The notes below the pieces were generated by a model. That model saw nothing but the letters and a program-made list of their open reading frames with translations. It was not told the DNA's origin and made no database searches. A stretch of DNA of 12,928 nucleotides, from assembly GCA_902810755.1 (NCBI GenBank), contig CADDYT010000169.1, positions 1-12,928 on the forward strand, given 5' to 3'. Origin of the DNA: Chloroflexota bacterium (GTDB taxonomy: Bacteria; Chloroflexota; Ktedonobacteria; Ktedonobacterales; Ktedonobacteraceae). A program made the position numbers and the translations under genes. Below are positions 1 to 6,433 of the stretch, one piece after another; the stretch's first letter is position 1; each line of letters opens with the position of its first letter.

Positions 1-2
1 AT

Positions 3-485
3 CGGCTGGGCAGCGGTCCCGGCAACGGGAATACGGCGAGCGGCCTCTTGCCCAACGGCACGGTACGCTGGTACGCCTATAACGCCCTGGAGTGGTCGAC
101 GCGCTCGCAGGTGACGACGATGCTGCGTCGCGCCGCCGCCATCTATCATCTCCCGGCCAACCTGCTGCTGGCCATCGCCTGGCAGGAAAGCGGCTGGACG
201 CAGCATGTCATCGCCCGCGACGGCGGCATCGGCGTCATGCAGCTCATGCCCTATACCGCCCAATCACTCAACGTCAGCACAGGCGTGCGCCGCGACCCCT
301 ACCACCTGTGGGACAACATCAACCTGGGGGCCATCTATCTCAGCTACCTCTGGCACAATTTCGGCGGCAACCTCGTCAAAGTCATCAGCGGCTACAACGA
401 AGGAGGCTGGGCCGTCATCCATCGCGGCATCTTCAACTGGCGCTACGTCAATAGCGTGCTGTATTTGATGCGGCTGTACAGATAA
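3..485 (+). CDS. Lytic transglycosylase, SLT domain (3' part, start outside window)
   Basis: This is a peptidoglycan-cleaving lytic transglycosylase of the goose-lysozyme/SLT fold, expected to act outside the membrane. The reading frame is open from base 3 and runs off the left edge, so 160 C-terminal residues are visible and the true start lies upstream. A TTG at 48 is in frame, but nothing marks it as the start. The first visible residues are Gly/Ser/Asn-rich and look like a linker. The domain then shows QESGW with the presumed catalytic Glu at codon 186-188, GVMQLMP at about 231-251, an N-x-x-LGAIYLSYLW helix and ISGYNEGG, which are the signature blocks of the family in the usual order. 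The gene ends with TAA and converges on the VWA gene. Family assignment is firm; substrate and cell role (wall turnover, secretion or sporulation) cannot be told. Confidence 0.9.
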   Translation, partial: RLGSGPGNGNTASGLLPNGTVRWYAYNALEWSTRSQVTTMLRRAAAIYHLPANLLLAIAWQESGWTQHVIARDGGIGVMQLMPYTAQSLNVSTGVRRDPYHLWDNINLGAIYLSYLWHNFGGNLVKVISGYNEGGWAVIHRGIFNWRYVNSVLYLMRLYR

Positions 486-499
486 ATCTTATCCCTATT

Positions 500-548
500 C
501 CAGGCCCCCCAGCAGCCGCTCAGGTCCATTCGGTGCATGGGGGCCTGG
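500..548. repeat. 10-bp inverted repeat between convergent genes
   Basis: CCAGGCCCCC (500-509) and GGGGGCCTGG (539-548) are perfect inverted copies separated by 29 nt. They lie in the 93-bp gap between the stops of the convergent transglycosylase and VWA genes. The position suggests a shared transcription end, but neither side carries a T-run, so it is not a standard intrinsic terminator. Confidence 0.5.
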
Positions 549-578
549 AGATCGACAAACCGACAACTTTCCAGTTGC

Positions 579-1238
579 CTATCCCTGCTCGCTCATCGAG
601 CCGGAGCGGTCAATCAGGAAGGCATAATCAAAGGGAACTTGAGAAATCTGGCGAACCTGCTGAACTTCTGACCAGCTCATATTACCCACGTTTACTCGCA
701 CGCCTGATATCTGCGTTGACACCTGTACAGCAATGTTGAGAAACACTCTCTCAAGCAGGGGAAAGGCGCCGATGGTAATGGCGAGGAAATTGCCATAATC
801 TCCCATAGTGGCAAGAGCATGTCTATCAATCTGCCGTCCTTCACCCACACCAATCACAAAAATGAAGTTGGAAGGCTCGTGGTTGAAGCGCGTGGCGATG
901 CAGTGTCCAATAGCTGCCGGGTTGCCCTTATACTTGCGGCTGGCATTGTCCTGCCCGTCGGTGATCACAGTCAGCAGCCAGGGACGATTACGCTGACCAT
1001 AGCTCCAGAACTGCCGAATGACATCTTCAACCGAATCGTATAGACGAGTGCCTTCATCGGTGATTGATCTGGGAATTCTGGAAAGAGTGGAGTGCAAATT
1101 GCTTTCGCAAGACGTAAAACCTTGCTCGACACGAAAGCCATTGCCGAATGTGGCAATCATGCCTCGATCAAAACCTTCACGATGGAGATGATGGCTGAAC
1201 AGTCCTGCTGCACCAACTGCATACTCGATTTTCTTCAT
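579..1238 (-). CDS. VWA-domain protein with permuted order (MIDAS motif at C-terminus)
   Basis: A 219-residue cytosolic-looking protein, with no signal peptide or membrane segment from the chosen start. It has every element of a von Willebrand factor A domain, but in rotated order. Residues 1-20 look like the helix that normally follows the first MIDAS loop. A strand and FGNGF follow, then GTRLYDS with the MIDAS Thr (T64), the core strand WLLTVITDGQDN with the MIDAS Asp (D94), and the strand FIFVIGVG. The strand and first MIDAS loop DYAFLIDRSGSMS come last (D210, S212, S214), five residues before the TAG stop. A linker of about 25 residues joins the usual last helix to this first strand. ATG at 1238 is chosen because AAGGAGA sits 6 nt upstream; the frame extends to 1424, but that part looks non-coding. 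Base composition seems more AT-rich than the trp operon. VWA proteins bind ligands through a metal ion; the partner here is unknown. A truncated double-VWA protein is the alternative. Confidence 0.8.
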   Translation of the reverse strand: MKKIEYAVGAAGLFSHHLHREGFDRGMIATFGNGFRVEQGFTSCESNLHSTLSRIPRSITDEGTRLYDSVEDVIRQFWSYGQRNRPWLLTVITDGQDNASRKYKGNPAAIGHCIATRFNHEPSNFIFVIGVGEGRQIDRHALATMGDYGNFLAITIGAFPLLERVFLNIAVQVSTQISGVRVNVGNMSWSEVQQVRQISQVPFDYAFLIDRSGSMSEQG

Positions 1239-1243
1239 AAGGG

Positions 1244-1250
1244 TCTCCTT
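1244..1250 (-). promoter_or_regulatory. Ribosome binding site of the VWA gene
   Basis: On the - strand AAGGAGA precedes the ATG at 1238 with 6 nt between GGAG and ATG. This places the translation start at the MKKIEY residues and not at the longer in-frame ATG at 1424. It also supports the view that the protein really begins after the usual MIDAS segment. Confidence 0.75.
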
Positions 1251-1385
1251 CTCCTGTGAGAACTCTCGCAAAGGCAAACATAGACGGCGAGTGAAGAATG
1301 TAAAGGATTGTGCTACGGATGACGCATCAAAGAGACGAAGGCTACAATGGAAGTACATTGATACGTGACAAAGTGTCCATGTAGT

Positions 1386-1414
1386 AGTATATATGATAAA
1401 GATGATGTAATCAA
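1386..1414 (-). promoter_or_regulatory. Promoter of the VWA gene
   Basis: Read on the - strand, TTGATT (1414-1409), a 17-nt spacer and TATACT (1391-1386) match the housekeeping sigma consensus with optimal spacing. Transcription would start near 1379, leaving a leader of about 140 nt before the VWA start codon. It points away from the trpS promoter, so the two operons diverge from a shared spacer. Confidence 0.65.
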
Positions 1415-1476
1415 GTTTTCTCACATCATTTTTTACAACATCTAAGAACTTTCTATCGATTTACTAATTTTCCAGC

Positions 1477-1491
1477 CAGTCAGTCTGACTG
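1477..1491. promoter_or_regulatory. 15-nt palindrome in divergent promoter region
   Basis: CAGTCAG-T-CTGACTG is a perfect odd-length palindrome between the two divergent promoters, about 46 bp upstream of the trpS -35 box. It has the shape of a dimeric regulator's operator, but no regulator gene is nearby and a single copy proves little. The rest of 1239-1537 holds no gene I can support. Confidence 0.35.
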
Positions 1492-1537
1492 CTCGCACCG
1501 AAAAAAAGAACTTCCCCATTTTTGGGCCAAACGATAC

Positions 1538-1566
1538 TTGACATCCCTGCTCATTGTCCGTATACT
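1538..1566 (+). promoter_or_regulatory. Promoter of the T-box/trpS-trp operon
   Basis: TTGACA (1538-1543), a 17-nt spacer and TATACT (1561-1566): a perfect -35 box and a -10 box one base from consensus. Transcription is expected near 1573, just before the conserved sequence of the T-box leader. Such a strong promoter fits control at the level of termination and not initiation. Confidence 0.85.
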
Positions 1567-1779
1567 GTCTTATAAGCAAAACAGAATACGTGAAAGCTAC
1601 GAACAGGAAGAGTATATGACGTTGGCCGGGTGCAGAGAGTCGGGAATGGTGGAAACCGGCACCGGTCGGTCATAGAATGGGCCTGGGAGCTAAGGAGCGA
1701 ACGCCTTTACAGGTCAGTAGGACTCCTGCGGTATGTCCGCCGTTACCGGGGACAGGATATCATCGACAACCTGATTTTT

Positions 1780-1814
1780 GCGAAGATTCTTCGCTCTGCT
1801 CAGGATGACACGGG
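1780..1814. repeat. Dispersed-repeat-like insert inside the T-box leader
   Basis: GCGAAG-ATT-CTTCGC (1780-1794) is a 6-bp hairpin with a 3-nt loop, followed by TCTGCTCAGGATGACA. This wording closely resembles a short dispersed intergenic repeat that I recall from many bacterial genomes; that is memory, not checked. It lies between the Stem II region and Stem III, where T-box leaders tolerate length variation, and could account for part of the extra leader length. Confidence 0.45.
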
Positions 1815-1897
1815 GTTAGCGAGGAGAAAAAGGGTTGGAGATTGTATCCGGCAATGAGAGATTATCGCTTCTGTTGCGGAAGCGGATAATCTGAATC

Positions 1898-1934
1898 AGG
1901 GTGGCACCACGAAAGCTTTACGCCTCTCGTCCCT
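1898..1934 (+). promoter_or_regulatory. T-box antiterminator
   Basis: AGGG (1898-1901) pairs with CCCT (1931-1934) and ACG (1909-1911) with CGT (1928-1930), leaving the 7-nt bulge UGGCACC (1902-1908). That is the standard T-box antiterminator design. It shares bases 1928-1934 with the terminator, so only one of the two can form. Binding of an uncharged tRNA 3' end to the bulge favours this form. Confidence 0.9.
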
Positions 1935-1959
1935 TGCAGGGAATGAGTGGCGTTTTTTT
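1920..1959 (+). terminator. Leader terminator of the T-box switch
   Basis: ACGCC (1920-1924) pairs with GGCGT (1949-1953), CTC (1926-1928) with GAG (1945-1947) and TCCCT (1930-1934) with AGGGA (1938-1942). The loop is TGC and seven Ts follow at 1953-1959. It should stop transcription ahead of trpS when tRNA-Trp is charged. Confidence 0.9.
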
Positions 1960-1999
1960 ATTGCCTGAACATTTTTGATTCGATTATGGAGGTGTATGT

Positions 2000-3043
2000 A
2001 TGCCAGTAGACTTGCATCAGGAGACGAAAACCGCAGTAGCGAACAGCAGCGCGCCGGTCAAGAAACGCACCTTTTCCGGCATTCAGCCGACGGGGAATAT
2101 TCACCTGGGCAACTACCTGGGGGCCATTCGCAACTGGGTTGAGATTCAGTCGCAGTATGACAACATTTTCTGTATTGTTGACCTGCACGCCATTACTCTG
2201 CCCATCAGCCCGAAAGAGTTGCACGACTCGACGCGGCAGCTGGCCGCGCTCTACCTGGCCTGCGGGCTGGATCCGAAATATTGCAAGTTCTTCATCCAGT
2301 CGCACGTGCATGAACACGCCGAGATGAGCTGGATCATGGAGTGCTTCACGCCGATGGGGTGGCTGAACCGCATGACACAGTTCAAGACGAAGGCGGGCGA
2401 GAATCCAGACACGGTCAGCACGGGCCTCTACTGCTACCCGGACTTGATGGCCTGTGACATCCTGCTCTATCACACAAATTTCGTGCCGGTCGGTGAGGAT
2501 CAGCGGCAGCATATCGAGTTCACGCGCGACCTTGCGCAGCGTTTCAACTCGCTCTACGGGCAGCAAATTTTCACCATCCCGGAGGCGCTGATTCGTGAGG
2601 CTGGCGCGCGCATCATGTCGCTTACCGAGCCGACGAAGAAGATGAGCAAGAGTGATGAAAATCCGTTCTCGCGCATCAATCTTCTGGATAACGCGCAGAC
2701 CATCAAAAAGAAGATTGCTCGCGCCACAACGGATTCGGAGCGGCTGGTGGCCTTCGACGAGAACCGCCCAGGTATCACCAACCTGCTGACCATCTACCAG
2801 TTGCTGACGGGGCAGTCACCACAGGAGATCGAGGCAGAGTTCGCGGGTAAGGGCTACGGCGAGTTTAAAGCCGCGCTCACCGACCGGCTGGTTGCCACGC
2901 TGGAACCCATCCAGCGGCGCTACTACGAATTGATCAACGACATGCCGGAGCTTGAAGCCATCCTCAAGCGGGGCGCGGACGAAGTGCGCCCGCTGGCGGC
3001 AGAGACGCTGCGGCGCGTCAAAGAAGTCATCGGACTTGGATAG
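2000..3043 (+). CDS. trpS: Tryptophan--tRNA ligase
   Basis: A class I aminoacyl-tRNA synthetase that attaches tryptophan to tRNA-Trp in the cytosol, using ATP. The 347 residues show FSGIQPTGNIHLGNYLGA with the HIGH-type site (about 26-42), DLHAIT, the GEDQ block (165-168), which is typical of bacterial TrpRS, and KMSKS (214-218). The family is usually about 330 residues; the extra length is a polar N-terminal stretch of about 22 residues before the fold begins. The ATG at 2000 follows GGAGGTG at 1988-1994 with good spacing. It is the first gene after the T-box leader, so a fall in charged tRNA-Trp should raise its expression directly. The trp biosynthetic genes follow after a 203-bp repeat-rich gap. 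Confidence 0.97.
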   Translation: MPVDLHQETKTAVANSSAPVKKRTFSGIQPTGNIHLGNYLGAIRNWVEIQSQYDNIFCIVDLHAITLPISPKELHDSTRQLAALYLACGLDPKYCKFFIQSHVHEHAEMSWIMECFTPMGWLNRMTQFKTKAGENPDTVSTGLYCYPDLMACDILLYHTNFVPVGEDQRQHIEFTRDLAQRFNSLYGQQIFTIPEALIREAGARIMSLTEPTKKMSKSDENPFSRINLLDNAQTIKKKIARATTDSERLVAFDENRPGITNLLTIYQLLTGQSPQEIEAEFAGKGYGEFKAALTDRLVATLEPIQRRYYELINDMPELEAILKRGADEVRPLAAETLRRVKEVIGLG

Positions 3044-3215
3044 AGGCCACGCCAGGCCACCCACAAGGGGTGATCCTGGGGCCGTACAGGCCACGCGGCG
3101 GGGAGAGGCCACACGGATGGCAGGCCACACGGCGGGGAGAGGCCACCCGCCACGTACAGGCCACCCGCAAGGGGTGGCCTGCGGCGGGGCCGGGCGGCCT
3201 GCGGCGGGGTGGTAC
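3044..3215. repeat. GC-rich AGGCCAC repeat block with hairpins
   Basis: The gap between trpS and trpE holds seven copies of AGGCCAC, at 3044, 3054, 3088, 3106, 3122, 3140 and 3158. The last five lie 16-18 bp apart and have related tails such as gcggcggggag. A perfect 10-bp stem, CAGGCCACCC (3157-3166) with GGGTGGCCTG (3172-3181) around the loop GCAAG, closes the block. An imperfect version stands at 3053-3078. Two GGCCTGCGGCGGGG-like copies follow to about 3215. There is no T-run, so these are not standard terminators. The core recurs at 12901-12924, so it belongs to a dispersed family. Confidence 0.8.
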
Positions 3216-3246
3216 TGGATAGCTAGCAAATGGAAGCAGGTGCAAC

Positions 3247-4824
3247 ATGGACTATCCAACATTTGCCGAGATTCAGCAGTTACAGGACGCCGTGATACAG
3301 GGCAGCGGGGGAAAACGACCGCTGATGCCGCTGTTTCGCGACATTCTGGCCGATATGGAAACGCCCGTCTCGGCCTATTGCAAGACGGCACGCGGCCCCT
3401 ACAGCTTCTTGCTGGAAAGCGTCGAGGGCGGAGAGCGCATTGCCCGCTACTCCTTCATCGGTATCGACCCGTATATGGTGATGACGCACCGGGGCGGGCG
3501 GGCGCAGTTGCGGCACATTCGACCCGACGGAGAGCGCGCCAGCAGCGAGGAAGTGGTGTCCTGCCATGATCCGCTACAATTGATCGAGGCCGAACTGGGG
3601 CAGTACCGGCTTGTTGCGCCTGCCAGCTTGCCGCATGACGCCTTGCCGCGCTTTCATGGCGGCGCAGTGGGCTACCTGTCCTATGAAACCGTAGCGCGTT
3701 TCGAGTCGCTGCCTGTGCCAGAGCATGATGAACTGGGGCTGCCGCTGGCCGTATTCAGTTTTACCGAGACTCTGCTGGTCTTTGACCATCTCAAGCATCG
3801 CGTCAGGATCGTAACCCACCTGCATCTTGACGCACCCGATCTGGCGACCGAGTACCGGCGCGGGCTGGCAATCCTCGACGAGGTGCAGCAGCGCCTGCAA
3901 CAACCGGTGCGCCTGCCGGAGGAACCGGAGCCGCTAGCAGACGCAACCGCCCTGAAGGTGGTCTCCAATCGCACGCGCGCCGAGTTCGAGACGATGGTAC
4001 GGCGCGCCATCGATTATATCCGTGCAGGCGACATTTTCCAGGTGGTGCCATCGCAACGCTTGAGTCGTCACGTCAATGCCGCCCCGTTCACCGTCTATCG
4101 CGCGCTGCGCGCGATCAATCCTTCGCCCTACATGTTCTACCTCGATCTGGATGACTTCCACATCGTCGGCGCGTCTCCTGAATTGCTCGTGCGAGTTGAG
4201 GATGATGAGATGACCATTCATCCGATTGCAGGCACGCGGCCTCGCGGGGCGGATCGGGAAAGCGATCTACGCTTCGAGGAGGAACTGAGGAACGATATTA
4301 AGGAACGGGCCGAGCATATCATGCTCCTCGATCTGGCGCGCAACGACGTGGGCCGCGTCTGCCAGCCGGGCAGCGTACAGGTCGGCCAGTTTATGGAGGT
4401 GGAACGCTACTCCCATGTCATGCACCTGGTCTCCAATGTTACAGGCAAACTGCAACGCGGCGTCACGCCCTATGACGCGCTACGGGCCGGTTTTCCGGCG
4501 GGGACGGTCAGCGGCGCGCCCAAGATTCGGGCAATGGAGATCATCAGCGAGCTGGAACAAACACAGCGCGGCGTCTATGCCGGGGCCGTCGGCTACTTCA
4601 GCCATTCCGGCAACCTGGATACCGCCATCGCCCTGCGCACCATGGTCATACGTGACGGGCGCGCCTACATTCAGGCGGGAGGGGGCGTGGTCGCGGACTC
4701 TGACCCCGGCGCGGAATACCAGGAGAGTCTGAACAAGGCAAGGGCGCTGCTGCGGGCATTGGACGAGGCGGAAATACTGGCGGCGCAACGAAGGAGGGTG
4801 CAAGATGCTACTATTGATCGATAA
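3247..4824 (+). CDS. trpE: Anthranilate synthase component I
   Basis: With TrpG it converts chorismate and glutamine (or ammonia) to anthranilate, the first committed step to tryptophan, in the cytosol. The 525 residues fit the family. The N-terminal part has PYSFLLES with RYSFIG (51-72); LLES is the tryptophan-binding motif of feedback-inhibited enzymes. The chorismate-binding part has [10 protein letters not shown] (262-271), GASPELL (308-314), IAGTRPRG (327-334), [10 protein letters not shown] (362-371), [13 protein letters not shown] (414-426) and [12 protein letters not shown] (476-487). These distinguish it from a stand-alone aminodeoxychorismate or isochorismate synthase, as do the partners that follow. 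The ATG at 3247 has a modest AGCAGGTG ribosome site. Its 3' end overlaps trpG by 20 bp, suggesting coupled translation. Regulation is probably double: by the T-box through read-through and by tryptophan on the enzyme. Confidence 0.97.
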   Translation: MDYPTFAEIQQLQDAVIQGSGGKRPLMPLFRDILADMETPVSAYCKTARGPYSFLLESVEGGERIARYSFIGIDPYMVMTHRGGRAQLRHIRPDGERASSEEVVSCHDPLQLIEAELGQYRLVAPASLPHDALPRFHGGAVGYLSYETVARFESLPVPEHDELGLPLAVFSFTETLLVFDHLKHRVRIVTHLHLDAPDLATEYRRGLAILDEVQQRLQQPVRLPEEPEPLADATALKVVSNRTRAEFETMVRRAIDYIRAGDIFQVVPSQRLSRHVNAAPFTVYRALRAINPSPYMFYLDLDDFHIVGASPELLVRVEDDEMTIHPIAGTRPRGADRESDLRFEEELRNDIKERAEHIMLLDLARNDVGRVCQPGSVQVGQFMEVERYSHVMHLVSNVTGKLQRGVTPYDALRAGFPAGTVSGAPKIRAMEIISELEQTQRGVYAGAVGYFSHSGNLDTAIALRTMVIRDGRAYIQAGGGVVADSDPGAEYQESLNKARALLRALDEAEILAAQRRRVQDATIDR

Positions 4825-5380
4825 CTACGACAGCTTCACCTACAACCTGTACCAGTATCTGGCCGAACTGGGGGCCGAGGTACAGGTGCGGCGCAACGAT
4901 CAGGTGACGCTGGACGAGATCGCGGCCATGCAGCCCGATCAGATTGTCATTTCGCCGGGGCCATGTACGCCCGACGAGGCCGGGCTTTCCTGCAAAATTA
5001 TTGAAACATTTGGCCCCGCTATTCCCATCCTGGGTGTCTGTCTGGGTCATCAGGCCATCGGTCAGGTCTATGGCGGGCGCGTCGTGCGCGCGCCGGAGCC
5101 GATGCACGGCAAAACCACGCTGATGTATCATCACGGACAGGGGGTCTTTCATGGCCTGCCTGTCCCCTTTGCAGCCAACCGTTATCACAGCCTCATCGTT
5201 GAGCGTTCAACTCTCCCGAAGGAACTGGAGATCACCGCCGAGAGCGCGGACGGCCTGATTATGGGCCTGCGCCACTGCACGTACCCCGTCGAAGGCGTGC
5301 AGTTTCACCCGGAGTCGATTATGACGCCGGTGGGCAAAGACCTGTTACGCAATTTCCTGAACAGAAGGAGCCTGGCATGA
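4805..5380 (+). CDS. trpG: Anthranilate synthase component II (glutamine amidotransferase)
   Basis: A class I glutamine amidotransferase subunit that supplies ammonia from glutamine to TrpE. The 191 residues begin with [13 protein letters not shown] and show ISPGPCTP (49-56), the nucleophile elbow GVCLGHQ with Cys79, and FHPES with His168 and Glu170 of the triad. The sequence MHGKT (100-104) is common to TrpG/PabA. The ATG lies inside the trpE end and is preceded by AGGAGGG at 4792-4798. It ends in an ATGA overlap with trpD. Proteins of this family can serve folate synthesis (PabA) as well as tryptophan. No pabB is visible here, so dual use is possible but not shown. It is a separate subunit, not fused to trpE or trpD. 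Confidence 0.96.
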   Translation: MLLLIDNYDSFTYNLYQYLAELGAEVQVRRNDQVTLDEIAAMQPDQIVISPGPCTPDEAGLSCKIIETFGPAIPILGVCLGHQAIGQVYGGRVVRAPEPMHGKTTLMYHHGQGVFHGLPVPFAANRYHSLIVERSTLPKELEITAESADGLIMGLRHCTYPVEGVQFHPESIMTPVGKDLLRNFLNRRSLA

Positions 5381-6420
5381 TTCGAGAAGCAATCGTCCAC
5401 GTCGCGGCAGGCGCAACGCTGAGCGAGCAAGAAGCTGCGGCAGTCATGGAAGAGATTATGACCGGAGTAGCGACCCCGGCGCAGATGGGCGCGTTCCTGA
5501 CGGCCCTGCGCCTGCGCCCAGGCGGCGAGACGGTGGAGGAGATCGCAGGGCTGGCGCGGGTAATGCGCGATAAAGCCGTGCAGGTGCAGCTTGATGGGCC
5601 GGTAGCAGCGCAGGCCATCGACACCTGTGGCACGGGCGGCGACGGCGCGGGAACGTTCAATGTCTCAACGGCGACGGGTATCCTGGCGGCAGCGGCAGGG
5701 GCGCACGTCGCCAAGCATGGCAACCGCTCGGCCACCAGCCGCTGCGGCAGCGCCGATGTGCTGGAAGCTCTGGGGGCGCGCATCGATCTGGGGCCGGAAC
5801 AGGTAGCGTTGTGCGTCAAAGAGGTCGGTTTCGGCTTCATGTACGCGCCGGCCTACCACCCGGCCATGAAGCACGTTGGCCCGACGCGGCGCGAGATCGG
5901 CATTCGCACCGTCTTCAACATTCTCGGCCCGCTCACCAATCCGGCCCACACGCCTTATCAGGTTCTCGGCGTGGCCGACGCCTCACTGATGCGCAAGATG
6001 GGCGAGGTCCTGCTCCATCTCGGCTGCCAGCACGCGCTCATCATTCACGGTGAAGACGGCATCGATGAATGCTCGCTGAGCGCGCCCACACGCATCTGTG
6101 AGGTGCATAGCGGCCAGGAACTGCGTGAATACACCATCACGCCCGAAGACGTGGGCCTGACCACCATCAGCGACAAACAGCCTTTCCAGGGAGGCGACCC
6201 CGCCTACAACGCCACGCTGCTGCGCGACCTGCTCAGCGGCGACAGCGATGGCCCTGCTGTCGATATGCTCTGCCTGAACGCGGGCGCAGCTTTACTGGCA
6301 AACGAACTGGTAGACTCGCTAGCCGATGGCGTCAGGCTGGCTCGCGCCACGCTGCGGGAGGGCAGGGCGAAACGCAAACTGGATGACGCGATCGACTGTT
6401 CGCGTGCCTGCGCAAGCTAA
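5377..6420 (+). CDS. trpD: Anthranilate phosphoribosyltransferase
   Basis: It joins anthranilate to PRPP to give phosphoribosylanthranilate, the second tryptophan-specific step. The 347 residues match the family's usual length. Visible blocks are the PRPP/Mg loop CGTGGDG (84-90) followed by [28 protein letters not shown] (113-133), the anthranilate-side [22 protein letters not shown] (about 160-181), LGPLTNP and the metal-binding DE pair in GIDECS (230-231). The start codon shares four bases with the trpG stop (ATGA), which ties its translation to trpG. The last few residues (CSRACAS) are an unremarkable tail before TAA. The trpC-trpF fusion follows after 13 nt. It lacks any N-terminal amidotransferase domain, unlike the TrpGD fusion of enteric bacteria. 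Confidence 0.96.
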   Translation: MIREAIVHVAAGATLSEQEAAAVMEEIMTGVATPAQMGAFLTALRLRPGGETVEEIAGLARVMRDKAVQVQLDGPVAAQAIDTCGTGGDGAGTFNVSTATGILAAAAGAHVAKHGNRSATSRCGSADVLEALGARIDLGPEQVALCVKEVGFGFMYAPAYHPAMKHVGPTRREIGIRTVFNILGPLTNPAHTPYQVLGVADASLMRKMGEVLLHLGCQHALIIHGEDGIDECSLSAPTRICEVHSGQELREYTITPEDVGLTTISDKQPFQGGDPAYNATLLRDLLSGDSDGPAVDMLCLNAGAALLANELVDSLADGVRLARATLREGRAKRKLDDAIDCSRACAS

Positions 6421-6433
6421 GAAAGCAGAAGCC

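Larger units (their letters stand above)
1573..1959 (+). promoter_or_regulatory. T-box riboswitch, tRNA-Trp specific
   Basis: This leader RNA reads the charging state of tRNA-Trp and decides between termination and read-through into trpS. Stem I carries AGAGAG, a distal GGTGGAAACCGG element and GAA followed by TGG at 1678-1680, the expected place for the specifier codon that pairs with the tRNA anticodon. A CGTTACC element near 1741 resembles the conserved region after Stem I. Stem III is a strong hairpin at 1859-1892. The T-box sequence AGGGTGGCACCACG is at 1898-1911. Its UGGC (1902-1905) would pair with GCCA, meaning discriminator G73 plus CCA, and bacterial tRNA-Trp has G73. Two independent contacts therefore point to tryptophan. 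A second UGG lies at 1684-1686, so the exact register of the specifier is slightly open. At about 390 nt the leader is longer than most of the class, because of extra sequence at about 1760-1855. Start is inferred from the promoter. Confidence 0.93.

Noticed and set aside
1239..1424. 62-codon N-terminal extension of the VWA protein, possibly a membrane anchor
   Set aside because: A strong ribosome site selects the ATG at 1238, the likely transcription start near 1379 lies inside the extension, and the extension looks like translated leader DNA.
1646..1675. Nine-codon reading frame (MVETGTGRS) in the leader as a trp attenuator peptide
   Set aside because: It has no Trp codons and no ribosome site, and lies inside the conserved distal part of T-box Stem I.
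3044..3215. CRISPR array
   Set aside because: Repeats are 7-18 bp with irregular 10-34 bp spacing, and the intervening sequence is itself repetitive; there are no unique spacers and no cas genes.
6326..6433. Longer TrpC start inside trpD
   Set aside because: The added 36 residues are an out-of-frame reading of trpD; the family begins with MFLERIV at 6434.
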